From a virus: 63,449 bases of DNA. A model generated the notes under the pieces. The model had not been told where the DNA came from, made no database searches, and worked only from the letters and a program-made list of their open reading frames with translations. The position numbers and the translations under genes are program-made. Location of the stretch: the IMG/VR virus record IMGVR_UViG_3300009161_000047, positions 1 through 63,449 of that record. One strand, written 5' to 3'. Positions 17,401-28,500 of this stretch are shown piece by piece (the stretch's first letter is position 1; each line of letters starts with the position of its first letter).

Positions 17401-20400
17401 ATTATTCCAAGTAGATCCTGCGAAATCTAAACCACTCTTGATATTATCGTTGTTACCATTTACATTAATAATATTCTCAGGTCTGCGAGTTTCATCTTTC
17501 CAGAAATCCACTGTTGGATTAATGGACATAACACCTTTCCATGTAAACACAGAATATGGATTAACATTAACTGTTTGCGAAGCAAAAGATTGAACTACGA
17601 AATCTATAGGAGTGAAAATTCTTGAGAGTAAAGGACCTCTTTGAGTGTATCCTGTTGATTCAGATGTCTTTAATAATAAATCATAGTTCTTGGTATAGAA
17701 TCTTGGTCTAGCTTCTTGCTTTCTCGAATCTATAGAGCATCGATAATCTAGATTACCAACATCACCGATTCCATGTCCTGTAAATGTGTCAACAATAAAT
17801 CCATTCTTGAATCTATCATTTCCATTTGCATCTGTAACATCAAGTGTTGCAGTTTCTCTTTCTAACATATTGAGAAGAGAATAATATTCGATATTTTCGA
17901 TTCTCTTTTCAATTTTTCCGATATCTCTCATTGTATATCTCTTATTATCGATATATTCGAGAGTTATGTCTCTGTTATTGAAAGTATATGGATTATATCT
18001 AACAGTATACAGAGTCATACCATTATCTAGTTCATCCGGTTGTTTTGGATAACTATCAGAATTTCCTTTAAGAACTTTAAATGATTTATCAGCTGTTGCA
18101 ACTATCTTATCGATTCTGGATAACCAGTGTGTGACATCTGCATTCATATTAGAACCAGAAATAGGAATAACAGTACTGTAATATGGACCGGATCCAGCTA
18201 CAGCTGCATCACTGTTTCTCACTGGTCTGAAGTCTACACAATTCGTCAAATTGAATATTTTTCCTGTTGATGAAGCAAAAGTAGGTATTTTAGTGTAAGA
18301 AGGATACGAGTCTACGTTGAAGTAACCTGAACCAGAATGAGAATAATATTCAAAGAAAACATTTATAGCTCCTGTTACAGTTTGCCCAGGAGACAAAGAT
18401 AATAGCGAGTGTTCATATGTAAAATCTCTTTGACCATTATCAAAACCGAACTTACTGGTAACATCTTTTGTCGGATCAAACCAATCTGCTTGCGAAGTTG
18501 AATTTAAAATCTTAATAATTCTGAGACCGTCAGGAACTGTTAATGACAAGCTATTAGTGTCTGAAATTGCAGTAGAAAAATACTTTATTCCTGAAGCAAG
18601 TGAGTCTGAATTATATGTATTTGAAGTTGTTGGTGGGGCAATTTGATAATAAGAAGATTCGTCTGGTACAGCTAAGAATCCAGTTGCTCCCGAAATAGTT
18701 GCAATCTGCGTTGTTTCGTCGTATGCTGAAATTGTGAATCCAGTTGCACCAGTCATGGCTCCAGTGCCATACAGAATCTTGATCAGCCCATCTGTATAAT
18801 AATTAGATACAGAAGAGTTTGCTGTTGAAGCTAGTTTGATTGTATTAGACGAATTCGGTCCTAGTCTGGCATAACCAGAACTAGTTTTTGGTTCTATTAG
18901 AGTTTTAATTCTTGGGGTTGTTGTATTTGCATTAACAGTATATACAACAGCAGTAGTAGTCGCCCCAGTTGCCCCAGGAAGAGTAATGGCTGCAGTTCTA
19001 TTAGCAGCAGATATTGCCAATGTATAATTGGTAATCTGTGCACCAGTAATAGTATTAATTACTAGATAATGTGTATCTTTTGTTGTAGAATCTGTTCCTG
19101 TTTGGAGAGTTTCATTAGATGCAACAGTCCATGTGAAATTGGTGGCAGATGCAAATGTGCGAGCACCTTTATATTGATAATCTGTATCTGTTGCAGAAGT
19201 AAAAGTTCCTGGACTCAGAGGATCTTCAATTTTAAATGTTCTTACTGCTCCCAATCCTGTTTCAAATATATAACTTGCGGAGTCCGTTCCTAATAATGCT
19301 CCTGTAGCACCAAGATCTACAGGAACAAGATCAAACTTTTTAGTTGTTCCATTTTCGGATCGTAATGATCTGACATCACTGAAACCATTTCCTGCAGCTA
19401 GAATAATTGCAAAAAGATAAAATCTATATCTTCTTACACCACTAACAGTAGAATCATATTGAATAGATGAAACTCTACAAGATCCTAATTGTCCCGCCGC
19501 AGCATTATATAGATACAGTGTTTCTAAAGAAGAAATATCAGGATATCCCTTGTCTACAGTGACAACAACATAATTACCATAATTCATTCCAATATCTAAT
19601 CCGTTGATTGTCGAATCATCTGTATTAGATCTTGGTTTATCTAGATCAACATATTGTCTTGCAATAGTTTCGAATTCGTATCCTTTAACATAAGCTTTAC
19701 CAGCTTCAAGATATGCACGCAATTTGTTGTCATCTGATGGGTGATTTTGGATATCAGCTCGAAATGGTCTTACAGTATAATCGCCAGATTCGTCGTATGT
19801 TCTTCTTGCTAATGTCTTTTCAATTTCGGAATAGAGAGGTGTGGTAACTTGTCTATATAATTGGCCGTCTCTAACTTCCAATAAATCAATAAATCGATCG
19901 GCGTCTTCAGTGAAATCTAAAGCTTTTGACGAAAAGATTAAATTAACTTTTAATCTATGAGCACCAGGAGCAGCATAATTATATGATCCAGCTGCATTAT
20001 CTAATAGAGTAGTGTCGTCTCCTTCATCAATAATTGCGAGTTCAGAAACCAACCCTGCTTTGACACTAGCAAATCGTGTGTATTTTTCAAGATAAGTAGT
20101 TTGTTGTGGGCAGATTACAAAGAATCCCTTTGTATAGAAGATACCACTGTCAATTGATGCAGTTGAAGACGCTCCGCTGATATCTCCTGAAGCTGCAGCA
20201 AAACAAGATCCGGCCCCAGCAGCATTAATAGTTTCACCGAATTCGTCGAATTCTAAACCATTTAGAGGTTGGATAATTAGTGTCTTTGGATCTGAACCTT
20301 CTTTGTCAGCAACTGCAACAACTATAGCTTTAGCACCGGAAGTTGCACCAGTAATCGTCTTATTCAAGAAAGAAGAAACGATAAATTCAATTCCATTAAA

Positions 20401-20652
20401 ATTATCTTGAATTTTAATATATTTTCTTGATTTGGTGTTGATTGTTGTCATACCACCAATAACAATCGAACCTTCTTTGAAAATATGATTACCAAATCTT
20501 TCTACTTGATTTTGGCAAATGGATTGTAATTGATTTAATTCTCTAGCTTGAACTGCATATCCAGGTCTAAAAAGAATTCTCAAAAAATCTTTATTCTCTG
20601 GTGAAAAATCGTCCCAGTATGGTGCTGAATTTAATTCTGAAATTGCTGGCAT
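14476..20652 (-). CDS. Large DUF4815-type baseplate/fibre-network protein
   Basis: 2058 aa. The N-terminus 'LNSAPYWDDFSPENKDFLRILFRPGYAVQARELNQLQ' is the signature of the DUF4815 family, found in T4-like marine phages beside gp8. A later segment 'DPLAQSFFVDPAFFPNGLFIDSVDLFF' is another conserved block. The protein carries many G-x-T-G insertions ('TGATG'). By place it follows gp8 and precedes the fibre, so it likely replaces the T4 gp10-gp11-gp12 type peripheral baseplate proteins and anchors fibres. The exact T4 counterpart is uncertain. Confidence 0.8.
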   Translation of the reverse strand: MPAISELNSAPYWDDFSPENKDFLRILFRPGYAVQARELNQLQSICQNQVERFGNHIFKEGSIVIGGMTTINTKSRKYIKIQDNFNGIEFIVSSFLNKTITGATSGAKAIVVAVADKEGSDPKTLIIQPLNGLEFDEFGETINAAGAGSCFAAASGDISGASSTASIDSGIFYTKGFFVICPQQTTYLEKYTRFASVKAGLVSELAIIDEGDDTTLLDNAAGSYNYAAPGAHRLKVNLIFSSKALDFTEDADRFIDLLEVRDGQLYRQVTTPLYSEIEKTLARRTYDESGDYTVRPFRADIQNHPSDDNKLRAYLEAGKAYVKGYEFETIARQYVDLDKPRSNTDDSTINGLDIGMNYGNYVVVTVDKGYPDISSLETLYLYNAAAGQLGSCRVSSIQYDSTVSGVRRYRFYLFAIILAAGNGFSDVRSLRSENGTTKKFDLVPVDLGATGALLGTDSASYIFETGLGAVRTFKIEDPLSPGTFTSATDTDYQYKGARTFASATNFTWTVASNETLQTGTDSTTKDTHYLVINTITGAQITNYTLAISAANRTAAITLPGATGATTTAVVYTVNANTTTPRIKTLIEPKTSSGYARLGPNSSNTIKLASTANSSVSNYYTDGLIKILYGTGAMTGATGFTISAYDETTQIATISGATGFLAVPDESSYYQIAPPTTSNTYNSDSLASGIKYFSTAISDTNSLSLTVPDGLRIIKILNSTSQADWFDPTKDVTSKFGFDNGQRDFTYEHSLLSLSPGQTVTGAINVFFEYYSHSGSGYFNVDSYPSYTKIPTFASSTGKIFNLTNCVDFRPVRNSDAAVAGSGPYYSTVIPISGSNMNADVTHWLSRIDKIVATADKSFKVLKGNSDSYPKQPDELDNGMTLYTVRYNPYTFNNRDITLEYIDNKRYTMRDIGKIEKRIENIEYYSLLNMLERETATLDVTDANGNDRFKNGFIVDTFTGHGIGDVGNLDYRCSIDSRKQEARPRFYTKNYDLLLKTSESTGYTQRGPLLSRIFTPIDFVVQSFASQTVNVNPYSVFTWKGVMSINPTVDFWKDETRRPENIINVNGNNDNIKSGLDFAGSTWNNWENNFNGTEEDDRVEDRLARGELGANLPAATIDVLLTEDWRYEETNTGGTGGNVAGGARNAQWRNYRTGEVRNAVIGKAAVNTQSAKTNSGTNVQNQQSSTTKTTTMKLGDRVVDISSSQWMRTRTIVFTASGMKPESVVFPFFDDVLISSNVTFNITKTGVTGTSGSLTITVPDTFGVYVGQLVFSATGSVNGSRITGITGNTITLTVVNPGNVVATDTVTFQNYYGAFATPSNKTSPTGSISGTFVIPEGKFLVGDRMLRLSDSASNDIDLETTFSQSRFTANGILIHKQSETINVRTTEPVRPAQTSTPTYTTNSGGLPFLTPTIPAPALAPDPAPASPSNPIITYIDDVPVYANDATAPSISTGPIMGPLTTQQALNQNGFAFVLANISNACMVDPLAQSFFVDPAFFPNGLFIDSVDLFFKTKDASLPVTVQIRPTVNGYPSSTVILPFAEKSLMPNFVNISDTGTSATTFTFPSIVYLEPGEYCIVCLTDNTNYNLWIAEIGKKLIGTNILITQQPYVGSLFLSQNSSTWTAEQTKDMKFTLKRCSFIEGSFSVVLTDYITASAPTRIKTGTGNTGYYAIIVNNSNDLKVGQSVTGTGIGAAAEITAVDGFVIYLSVANIGTVSGNITFTGKSAGDGFADIVWVGLSTMEFPNTSVVSSFISKPVNSSIESSFTPILTNKNYEFTGRREIVANAESFKHGVTGTVTFNHVSPIIDMEKNNIIVIENDVNNITERTTTTTGATGFNATIINLSSSQFIQNGSLMKIGTEYMTVLAGGGTTGATGVTVARGSLGTGYTIGGATGATGFGTLVGSTGISAAATVYSLAETFPSGGSAASKYITRPIVLQSPADYLKVYVTAVRLPGTDIKVYYKIKAAEDTDLLSNKSWVEMYREYPGDNSFSLSNSNFKEYIYGPEKTAYPENISYVANNGRVTYNSFTEFAIKIVFLTSDPTVIPKIADFRAIALDRII

Positions 20653-20661
20653 TTAATCCTC

Positions 20662-22530
20662 TTAGAATTGAATAATAACTCTGATATCTTCAATCTGTTC
20701 GACGAATCTTGAAAGTGGTGTTCTGTTTTCCACATAGAGAACAGTTCCGGTATTTGGTTCTACTCCAACATTAGTTATACTTGATGTAGTGAAGGTAGAA
20801 GAACCAGTTGTAGTTACGGTCGCTGTTGCGAAATATGGATAAGTGGTTCCTGCACTTGAAGACTTAGAAAGATTAGTAATATAAACTTTCTTATTAACAG
20901 TATCGTGTTGTACAACTGTTCCAATTGCTGTTTCGGAACCACCAGATCCTTGATAGATTGTAGTGTCTGGCGGTATTACAGTAGTTGTTCCTGAAATTGA
21001 AGTATAATTTAAAATTAAACATTGATTCACAACAGTATCGGTCGCAAGGAATCCATATTGTGATGTGGCATCCGGTAAAATATCAAATGGTTCAGTCACA
21101 GTCAGGAGTTTTGAACTACCCACATAAGTACTGACAATTCTTAATTGTCCTCTTCCTTTTCCTGAGTATATATAAATCTTCTTTCCATTATGCACGCTAT
21201 TAGTGGCAGAATCGGTTGACGCAAGTGTCATCTGTGAAGTCGTCAAACCAGATCTGGCTTGCGCTGTTTTTAACGAGCCATAAACAAGAGGATTTGTAAT
21301 TAATCCAATTTTTCTATATTCATTAGAAGAAACAATTACACCACCCTCGTCTCCTTCAAATTTAGCTTTTGATAGTAAATTGAATGCGCCCAATTCGACT
21401 ACAGGATCAGAACCATGACCACCAAATGGAGAAATAATTGCTTCTGCCGCCGCCCCAGATCCTCCTCCACCAGTAAATGTAACAGAACATTTAGTATATC
21501 CAGATCCTGGAGCAAATATTTGTATTTCTCTTACAGCGTTCGATGTCATTCTAGCTATGGCTACTAAATTCGCACCATTACCAGTTACAGTTATTTTTGG
21601 TGAGATATATGCTCTCAATCCTGCAGTAACTGCACTGCTGAGTGTTACTGTTCTGGTTGAAGCAACATAAGCTGTAATATTTCTAACTTCTTGTACGACA
21701 CCAGATGCATTTTTAGTGTATAGAACACTGTTAACATAAGCACTGTCAGTGCCACTGGCAGATTGACCACTATCAATTAGAATTGTAGATCCTGATACTG
21801 TATAAGTGAATCCTTGCGAATTTGTAGTGTTTAAGTTATCAGTTGCTGGCAGGATATTCGTGTAAGCAGAACCAGCATTTGTCACTTTGATATTATAGAC
21901 ACCACCATTAACGGCATTTGTGATGATATCCCAGTTGTCAGTTCCGTCGTCTTCATTTAGAGTACGAATTGGAAACCAATCTGTTGTTAAGAATTCCGAT
22001 GCATCGATCGGTCTTAACGTGAATATATATTTCCAGATATATCCATCAGATAACGGCGAATATGTATCAGATCCAGTAAATGCGACGGTTGTTGGTTCTA
22101 CAGTTGACTCAACACCATTTACATTAGCTCCCGGGGACGCACCATTATCTAAACACTTATAAACTCTGAAATCGTCTGATACAACATAAAAAGGATAATA
22201 TTCAATAGTTGAAATAGTTCTTTTAGTCAACAGATCCGAAAGATCTACTTTATCAGAATACGCCTGATATCTTCTATATTCTTGCCAACGATATAGACGA
22301 ATAACATTTACACAATTAGAAACAGATATCCTCTTAAGATATAGCATCTCATCGTGTGCTTCCGGTTCTAGTGTGAATGTGTCGAAAACTGAATTGGGAG
22401 CAAGATCGCCTCCAGTTCCAGTCCAGCTAGTTGGCTTAGAAACAAAGAAATATACTGATTCGTCTTCGATAGTATTTCTGAAATTGTTGAGATTTGTGTG
22501 TCTCAAAGAAGAACTTAGAACTGTTGGCAT
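20662..22530 (-). CDS. 8: Baseplate wedge protein gp8
   Basis: 622 aa, almost twice T4 gp8 (334). Conserved pieces are the N-terminal 'FYNSI'-equivalent 'FRNTIEDESVYFFVSKPTSW', the block 'YKCLDN' then 'DGYIWKYIFTL' (T4: DGYVWEYLFEI), 'ITNPLVYG' (T4: ITNPLEAK) and the C-terminal 'VENRTPLSRFVEQIEDIRVIIQF' (T4: MENRPPI...EEINILF). The middle region contains extra beta-rich inserts. The gene starts a transcription unit: a late promoter (22553-22560) gives a 17-nt leader with AAGGGA. It joins the two wedges with gp6, gp7 and gp53. Confidence 0.93.
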   Translation of the reverse strand: MPTVLSSSLRHTNLNNFRNTIEDESVYFFVSKPTSWTGTGGDLAPNSVFDTFTLEPEAHDEMLYLKRISVSNCVNVIRLYRWQEYRRYQAYSDKVDLSDLLTKRTISTIEYYPFYVVSDDFRVYKCLDNGASPGANVNGVESTVEPTTVAFTGSDTYSPLSDGYIWKYIFTLRPIDASEFLTTDWFPIRTLNEDDGTDNWDIITNAVNGGVYNIKVTNAGSAYTNILPATDNLNTTNSQGFTYTVSGSTILIDSGQSASGTDSAYVNSVLYTKNASGVVQEVRNITAYVASTRTVTLSSAVTAGLRAYISPKITVTGNGANLVAIARMTSNAVREIQIFAPGSGYTKCSVTFTGGGGSGAAAEAIISPFGGHGSDPVVELGAFNLLSKAKFEGDEGGVIVSSNEYRKIGLITNPLVYGSLKTAQARSGLTTSQMTLASTDSATNSVHNGKKIYIYSGKGRGQLRIVSTYVGSSKLLTVTEPFDILPDATSQYGFLATDTVVNQCLILNYTSISGTTTVIPPDTTIYQGSGGSETAIGTVVQHDTVNKKVYITNLSKSSSAGTTYPYFATATVTTTGSSTFTTSSITNVGVEPNTGTVLYVENRTPLSRFVEQIEDIRVIIQF

Positions 22531-22552
22531 GTTTTACTTGATCCCTTGTATA

Positions 22553-22560
22553 TATTTATA
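22553..22560 (-). promoter_or_regulatory. Late promoter for gp8
   Basis: Perfect TATAAATA on -. The predicted start is near 22547, leaving a conventional ~17-nt leader with an AAGGGA ribosome site before the ATG at 22530. This contrasts with the leaderless cases. Confidence 0.8.
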
Positions 22561-25500
22561 GTGGATATGATTTGATTATACAACCAATTGGTTGATTTAT
22601 GGATTTCCATCCAGAATTAATTTCAAAACCGGTAGATCCTATGATATTGATTGTAGAATTATTGTTAGATCTAGTTAGATTATTTACATTATTTAACTCA
22701 TCTGATTCTTCGTCTTTTTCTACATATAATATTTTATTTATGCGATCATATTTAATTACTCTCATTTTATTGAAAACTGTTGAATTAACCAACAATGATG
22801 ATTGTTGCACTAGAGTTTCCCCATACTCAAAGATAGGATGAGGTTTGCCAGAGAAAGTCTTTGATGATGAAGTAGTGTCTGATGCTGGTTGATCTAAATC
22901 AATATTCCTTCCAGATATATTTCTAATTCTTGAATTTGCTGTAATACCAGTTCCAGAAATTGATTGACCAATATATAAATTATTTGTGTCAAAAGAATTA
23001 TCTGTTAATGTAATTCTATCCAAACCGATTACAGTGGAACAAGTTGTAGAAATAGATGAGGTGTTCACATAATATTGATAATGACCAAACATGGAGTATT
23101 TTGCGATTGGAGCTATTTCAACAGCTGAATTTAGAGGAGACGATAATATTCTAATATCTGCGCCAGTTCCAACTATTCCAGTTGCTCCTGGTGAGAATCT
23201 AATAATAGGATCGTAAATATATCCTCTTCCATTACTAGTTAATGATATTCCAGTAATTGCACCTGTTATACCAACACTTGTAATTGTAGCCGCCGCTCCT
23301 ATTCCATATCCACCTTCAAAAGATATTGTATTTGCAGTGCTGTAACCGATACCACCAGAAGAAATACTCAAAGAAAGTACACTTCCACCATAATGATCAT
23401 CATTATAATTTGCACCAGTTGGCCCTGTCGCTCCACCAGGATAAGTGTATAAATCAGGATAAACAAAGTAAGTTGAATTGTTAGGAGTTATAGTCCCAGA
23501 AGGATATCCATAACATTGAATAGTATTCGTTATTTCGTCATATTCTTTAATATTAAGAACACTGTTCACACCATTACCAGAAGAGATAATCAGATTGAAA
23601 TTTTTATACAAATCGTTTTGCGGATGTACTTTATGATTTCCTGTCCCCTTTGAGATGAAGATAAATCCAGTAGCACCTGTTGCTCCTGATATAGCAGTAG
23701 TGAAACTATTTGCTAATTGAATATTATCCGAATCTACTATAATAGCATAATATTCATTTCCAGAAACTAATCCAGTTAAACTCGAATTCCCATTATTGTT
23801 ATAAGTTAATCTCGTAGCAGTAGATAATTTATGTATGGGAATATTAATCATGAAACCAGTGGCCCCAACAGATCCAGCTGGTCCTGTCGCCCCGATTATA
23901 TTAGTTGCACTGTTAAATGTATATTGCGTAATTCCAGTCGCACCAAGAACTCCGGTCGCACCAGTTAGAGGATTTAAATTATACGCAAGATCGTATTTCG
24001 ATAAACCAATTTTTAAACCTGTCGCTCCCGGATCAGGAACAGAAAACGTCCCAGCAGAGACACTATCGATAAGATAATTTTGGATAAGTCTATATGATAA
24101 TGCTGTATTGGTTCCTGTAGATATCGCTGAATCGAAAGTTACAGTTTTAGATTCCCCAACATAATCCGTTATAGTTCTGATCACTTTTGTGCTATCAGGG
24201 AAAGTTATGATAATTGTGTAACCTGTATATTCATCATCTAGATTCGACAAACCAGTTTCACCCAAATCTAATGTAGAATAAGACGTAGATGCTGTAACCG
24301 AAACAGTTCCGAGAATAGTTTGGAAGAAATCTGGAATACCTGTTCCAATATTTCTAATAATATCGTTTACAGTTGGTCCCAACATAGCTTTGCCAGGATC
24401 TAATTCAGAAACAACAGGAAGAATAGTCGTCTTCGCATGATCTATCGGATAATATTCTAATCTGGCAGTACCAGATAATTGCGAACCCATATTATGGGAT
24501 GGACCAGAAGCACCAGTAGCAGTGGTTCCTGGTGTGGTCGCTCCTGCGATAACTTTGTACCAATTCCCCTCATATTTGATAATATTACCAATAGCAACCC
24601 CAGTCGAACCTGTCCAGAAAGAATAACCTGGATCATAATAAGTTAATGTGTTTTTTCCATTTAAAGCTTGCGCTGGTCCTGTTATGGCTGTGATTGAAAA
24701 ATTTGTTGTGAATCCTGATGCTCCAGTTAATCCAATAGTTGGAACGATAGTGTAACCATTACCACTATTTGTTATTTGTACAGAAGAAATGTGAACACCA
24801 GTTGCACCAAATGATAATGTTGCATTTCCAGCAGCACCGGTTCCAGTAGCTCCTGTAAATGATAGAGGATAACTACCAGGAGACATAACATTAGATATTC
24901 CAGAATTCGAAATACTAGTACCAGAAACACCTATTGTATGAACTGGTCCTGTAGATCCAAATTCACCACTAACGGCACCACCCAAATTTCCTGTTATTTT
25001 ATAGAAATTCGATTCATTAAATAAGATATCCCCACTATATCCACTGAATGGAGGATAATATCTCATTATGGTTGTTCCGTTTGGATAAGAACGTTCAACG
25101 TGAGTTGGTGGATATTTTCCAGGATTTCCAGCCTGTGTAACTAAATAATAATTATTATTCCACACGACAATGTCATTTTGTAAGAATGAAGTTGCACCAG
25201 TTTGTTTCCATAATTTAGGAGTAGTTTCTAAACCAGGATACCAGCGATAAGCGTCGAAAGAATCTCTTACAAACTTAGTTCTTTTTGTTAATACAGTAGT
25301 GAAAGATTGAATATAGTCTTGATATTCTGTTTCTACAAGATTTTCTACTTTAGAATATATTCTAACAATGTCACCATTTTGGGGAAGCGGTGACAAGAAT
25401 CTAACAATTGTTGAATCGACTATGATGTAATGGACACCATATATTCTTCGAACACCATTCAAAAACACAAACACCAATTGTTCTGTAGGACCGGAAAATA

Positions 25501-28500
25501 TTAATTTAGCAGTACCAACAGTTTGCTCACCGCTTGTTACGGATGGTGGAGTATCTCCGAATTGACCTGAAGCAGAAACAATAAAAATGTTATCAATAGA
25601 TCCAACTCTTAAGAATATTTTTTGTCCAACACTAACAATATCTTGAGCTTGCCAGTTAATTCCGTTATCTAACGGTGGAAGAAAACCAAAATCAGTTCTA
25701 AGTTCAGGATAATCTTCATCTGTATCAGGATCTGTTATTATAGTGTTATATTGTTCGTAAAAAGTGTTATAATTATCTCTTTCTGCATATAGAGATTCGT
25801 CTCTAACAGAAAGAATTTTAGAAAAATATCTCAGACCTGCAGGATGTATGGTCTTTTCTAAGATTGTTCCAAACAGTCTAGCTGATTGATCGGAGATAAT
25901 CTCATATGAGAAATCTTGATAGTATTCTGAATCTTGAATCTTCTTAGATGAAGAAGGTTGACTGTCAGTTCCAATATATTCACCATCATATTTCAATAGA
26001 CCAGAAAGATTTGCAGTAAATTCAGCACCTTCTCCACCATTTGTAGTGAATGGTGGTTGTGATTGGTAATTGAAACCGAAATTGTTAATTTTATAATTTA
26101 CGATTGAATTAGTAGATACTTGCGTAAACGAATGCACTTGGTGTAAACCAGTTGATCCTAATTGCATCAATACACCAGTAGATCCTGCCTTCGCACCTGC
26201 GAAAGTACTGAATAATTGCACACCAGTCGCACCAGTTATTCTGGCATAATATGTCACACCATCGACTAAATTAAGAGGTCCAGTCGTACCTGCATATAGA
26301 CCAGTGCTTCCATTGAACGAATAAATTAACCCTCTTCCGGTTTTGAAATTGTGAGGAGTATTGAATGTTATTGTATCTGAAGAAGGATCTACTAGAGCTA
26401 ATCCGGAAGCTTTGGTGAGAGAATGCTTTTCACTTTTATTAGAGGATAATAGATTTACCAATAATCCAGTAGATCCTGCAATGGCCCCAGCATAAGTCTT
26501 ATATAATTGTACACCAGTCGCACCCGTTATTCTTCCAAAATAAGTTTGATTATCTGCTAAACCAATTCTTGTTAGATATAATAGATGATTCTGTGAAATA
26601 GAAGCTTGACTTAGATTAATTATACCAGTCGATCCAGATGTACTAGTAGATGGATCTGAATTGGATAATCTTAAATATCTTCCCCTGATATCACTATACA
26701 TTTTAACTGTAGTATTTGGGGAATTTCCAATAAAAGACCAATATCCTGTTGCACCGGCAGTATGTGTTGGAATATTTATACTGTCAGGAACTACAGAAGT
26801 AGATTTATAGAATTTAGTAGATACACCATCGATAACTTTAATTGTAACTGCTGAAGAGAATCCAGTTGAACCTATTTTAAATGGAATCGATTGGGATGCT
26901 GTAGCTCTATCTAAATATTGTTTAGGTGTTTCTGCTGTTATTGCTAATATTTCAGATGCTGGAATATCTATATTTATGTTTCTTGGTGAATAATCAATTG
27001 TAAATGTTGTTGCACCAGTATGTGGATCCGGTATCGTAAGTGTTGGTCTGGTCGAATATCCATCACCACCATCGGTTACAGCAATAGATACGATACCTGT
27101 TGCACCAGTAGAACCGATATTCACTAGTCCTATTGTCGCAGTTCCTAAAGCAGTTTTTCCAATAAAAGACCAATATCCTGTTGCGCCGGCAGTATGTGTT
27201 GGAATAGTGGTATTATGTGGAACAGGTGCATAAGATCTATAGAATTTAGTCTTTGGTGAATCGAAAACTTTAATCTGTATGTCAGTTCCGAATCCAGTAG
27301 CACCAATTCCTGTGGCACCGGATGTAAATGATGTTGATCCAGTATATGGATCGGAAAAAGTAATGCTTGGTGCTGAAGAATATCCTGAACCAGAATTTAC
27401 AATATCAACTTCTGCAACAATGTTAGTGTCTTTGGCAAAAGAAGTTAATGCATAATATATCTTGTCGTCGTTTAATCCGAGCACTCCCGTCGCACCTACC
27501 GGTCCGGTCGCACCATTAAACGAATAAATTACGGTGTCACCATTTGTATAATTGTGAGATGTGTTCAGGATTATACAGTCATTAAGTGCATCCACATCAT
27601 CCACTACATTAAATGGTGCAATTGTAACAGTATTACCTGGAACATTATTTCCGATAATGTCAATCTTAGTGTTCAACGAGTATACTAAAGCGTCACCATT
27701 GAAATAATTATGTGGAGTATTGAATGTTATTGTTTCTGAAGTTGAATTAACATTACCATTAATCGTAAACGACTTCGAAACATCTGAAAAATCGTTTGAA
27801 ATATCAAAATATTTTGGTTCGTTTTTGACTGTTCCAGTTTCTGTTACTCTAGCTAAGAAAGAAGAATCTGATAAAATTTGATCATCTTTCGAATAATTTA
27901 TTCCCCCATCAAGAATATTAAGTGAAGAAATACAGGGACGAATATTTGCTATAACTGTCGGTGTTACCGTTCTATCAAAATTTAATAGAGAAATAGGTTC
28001 ATCTGCATCGAATATTCCATTGATTTCATTTAATCTTAATTCTAGAGTTAACCCACCCGATGCAATTGCTACATCTGTTACAGATTGAATAGTTGCTGTT
28101 GCACCAGAATCCAAACCGATAATTCTTTCACCCAAGAAAGATTCTGTGAAAGATTCTTCTGTTTCTTGTGTATTTGTAGAAGTAACTCTTATAATGAAAT
28201 CTTCAGACCACTTTCCATCAGATACTCTTAACATATCTGTTTTTGGATAATAAATCTGAACATCCGAATCAAATAGAATTCTGAATAAGAATTGAATCGA
28301 TTTCTCTGCACCTTTTGAATTGTAGAATTGTTTTATGAATTTAATTAATTTTCTTACATCGACTTGTCTAGATTCAACTAAATTATCAGATTCGAGATAT
28401 AATCTATCTGGAATATCCGGGAGTAATTCTCTTTTGAGAGATTCAATACACTTTTCTACAGTTTCATCGATATCTCTAGAATTTTGTGATGCAATTACAG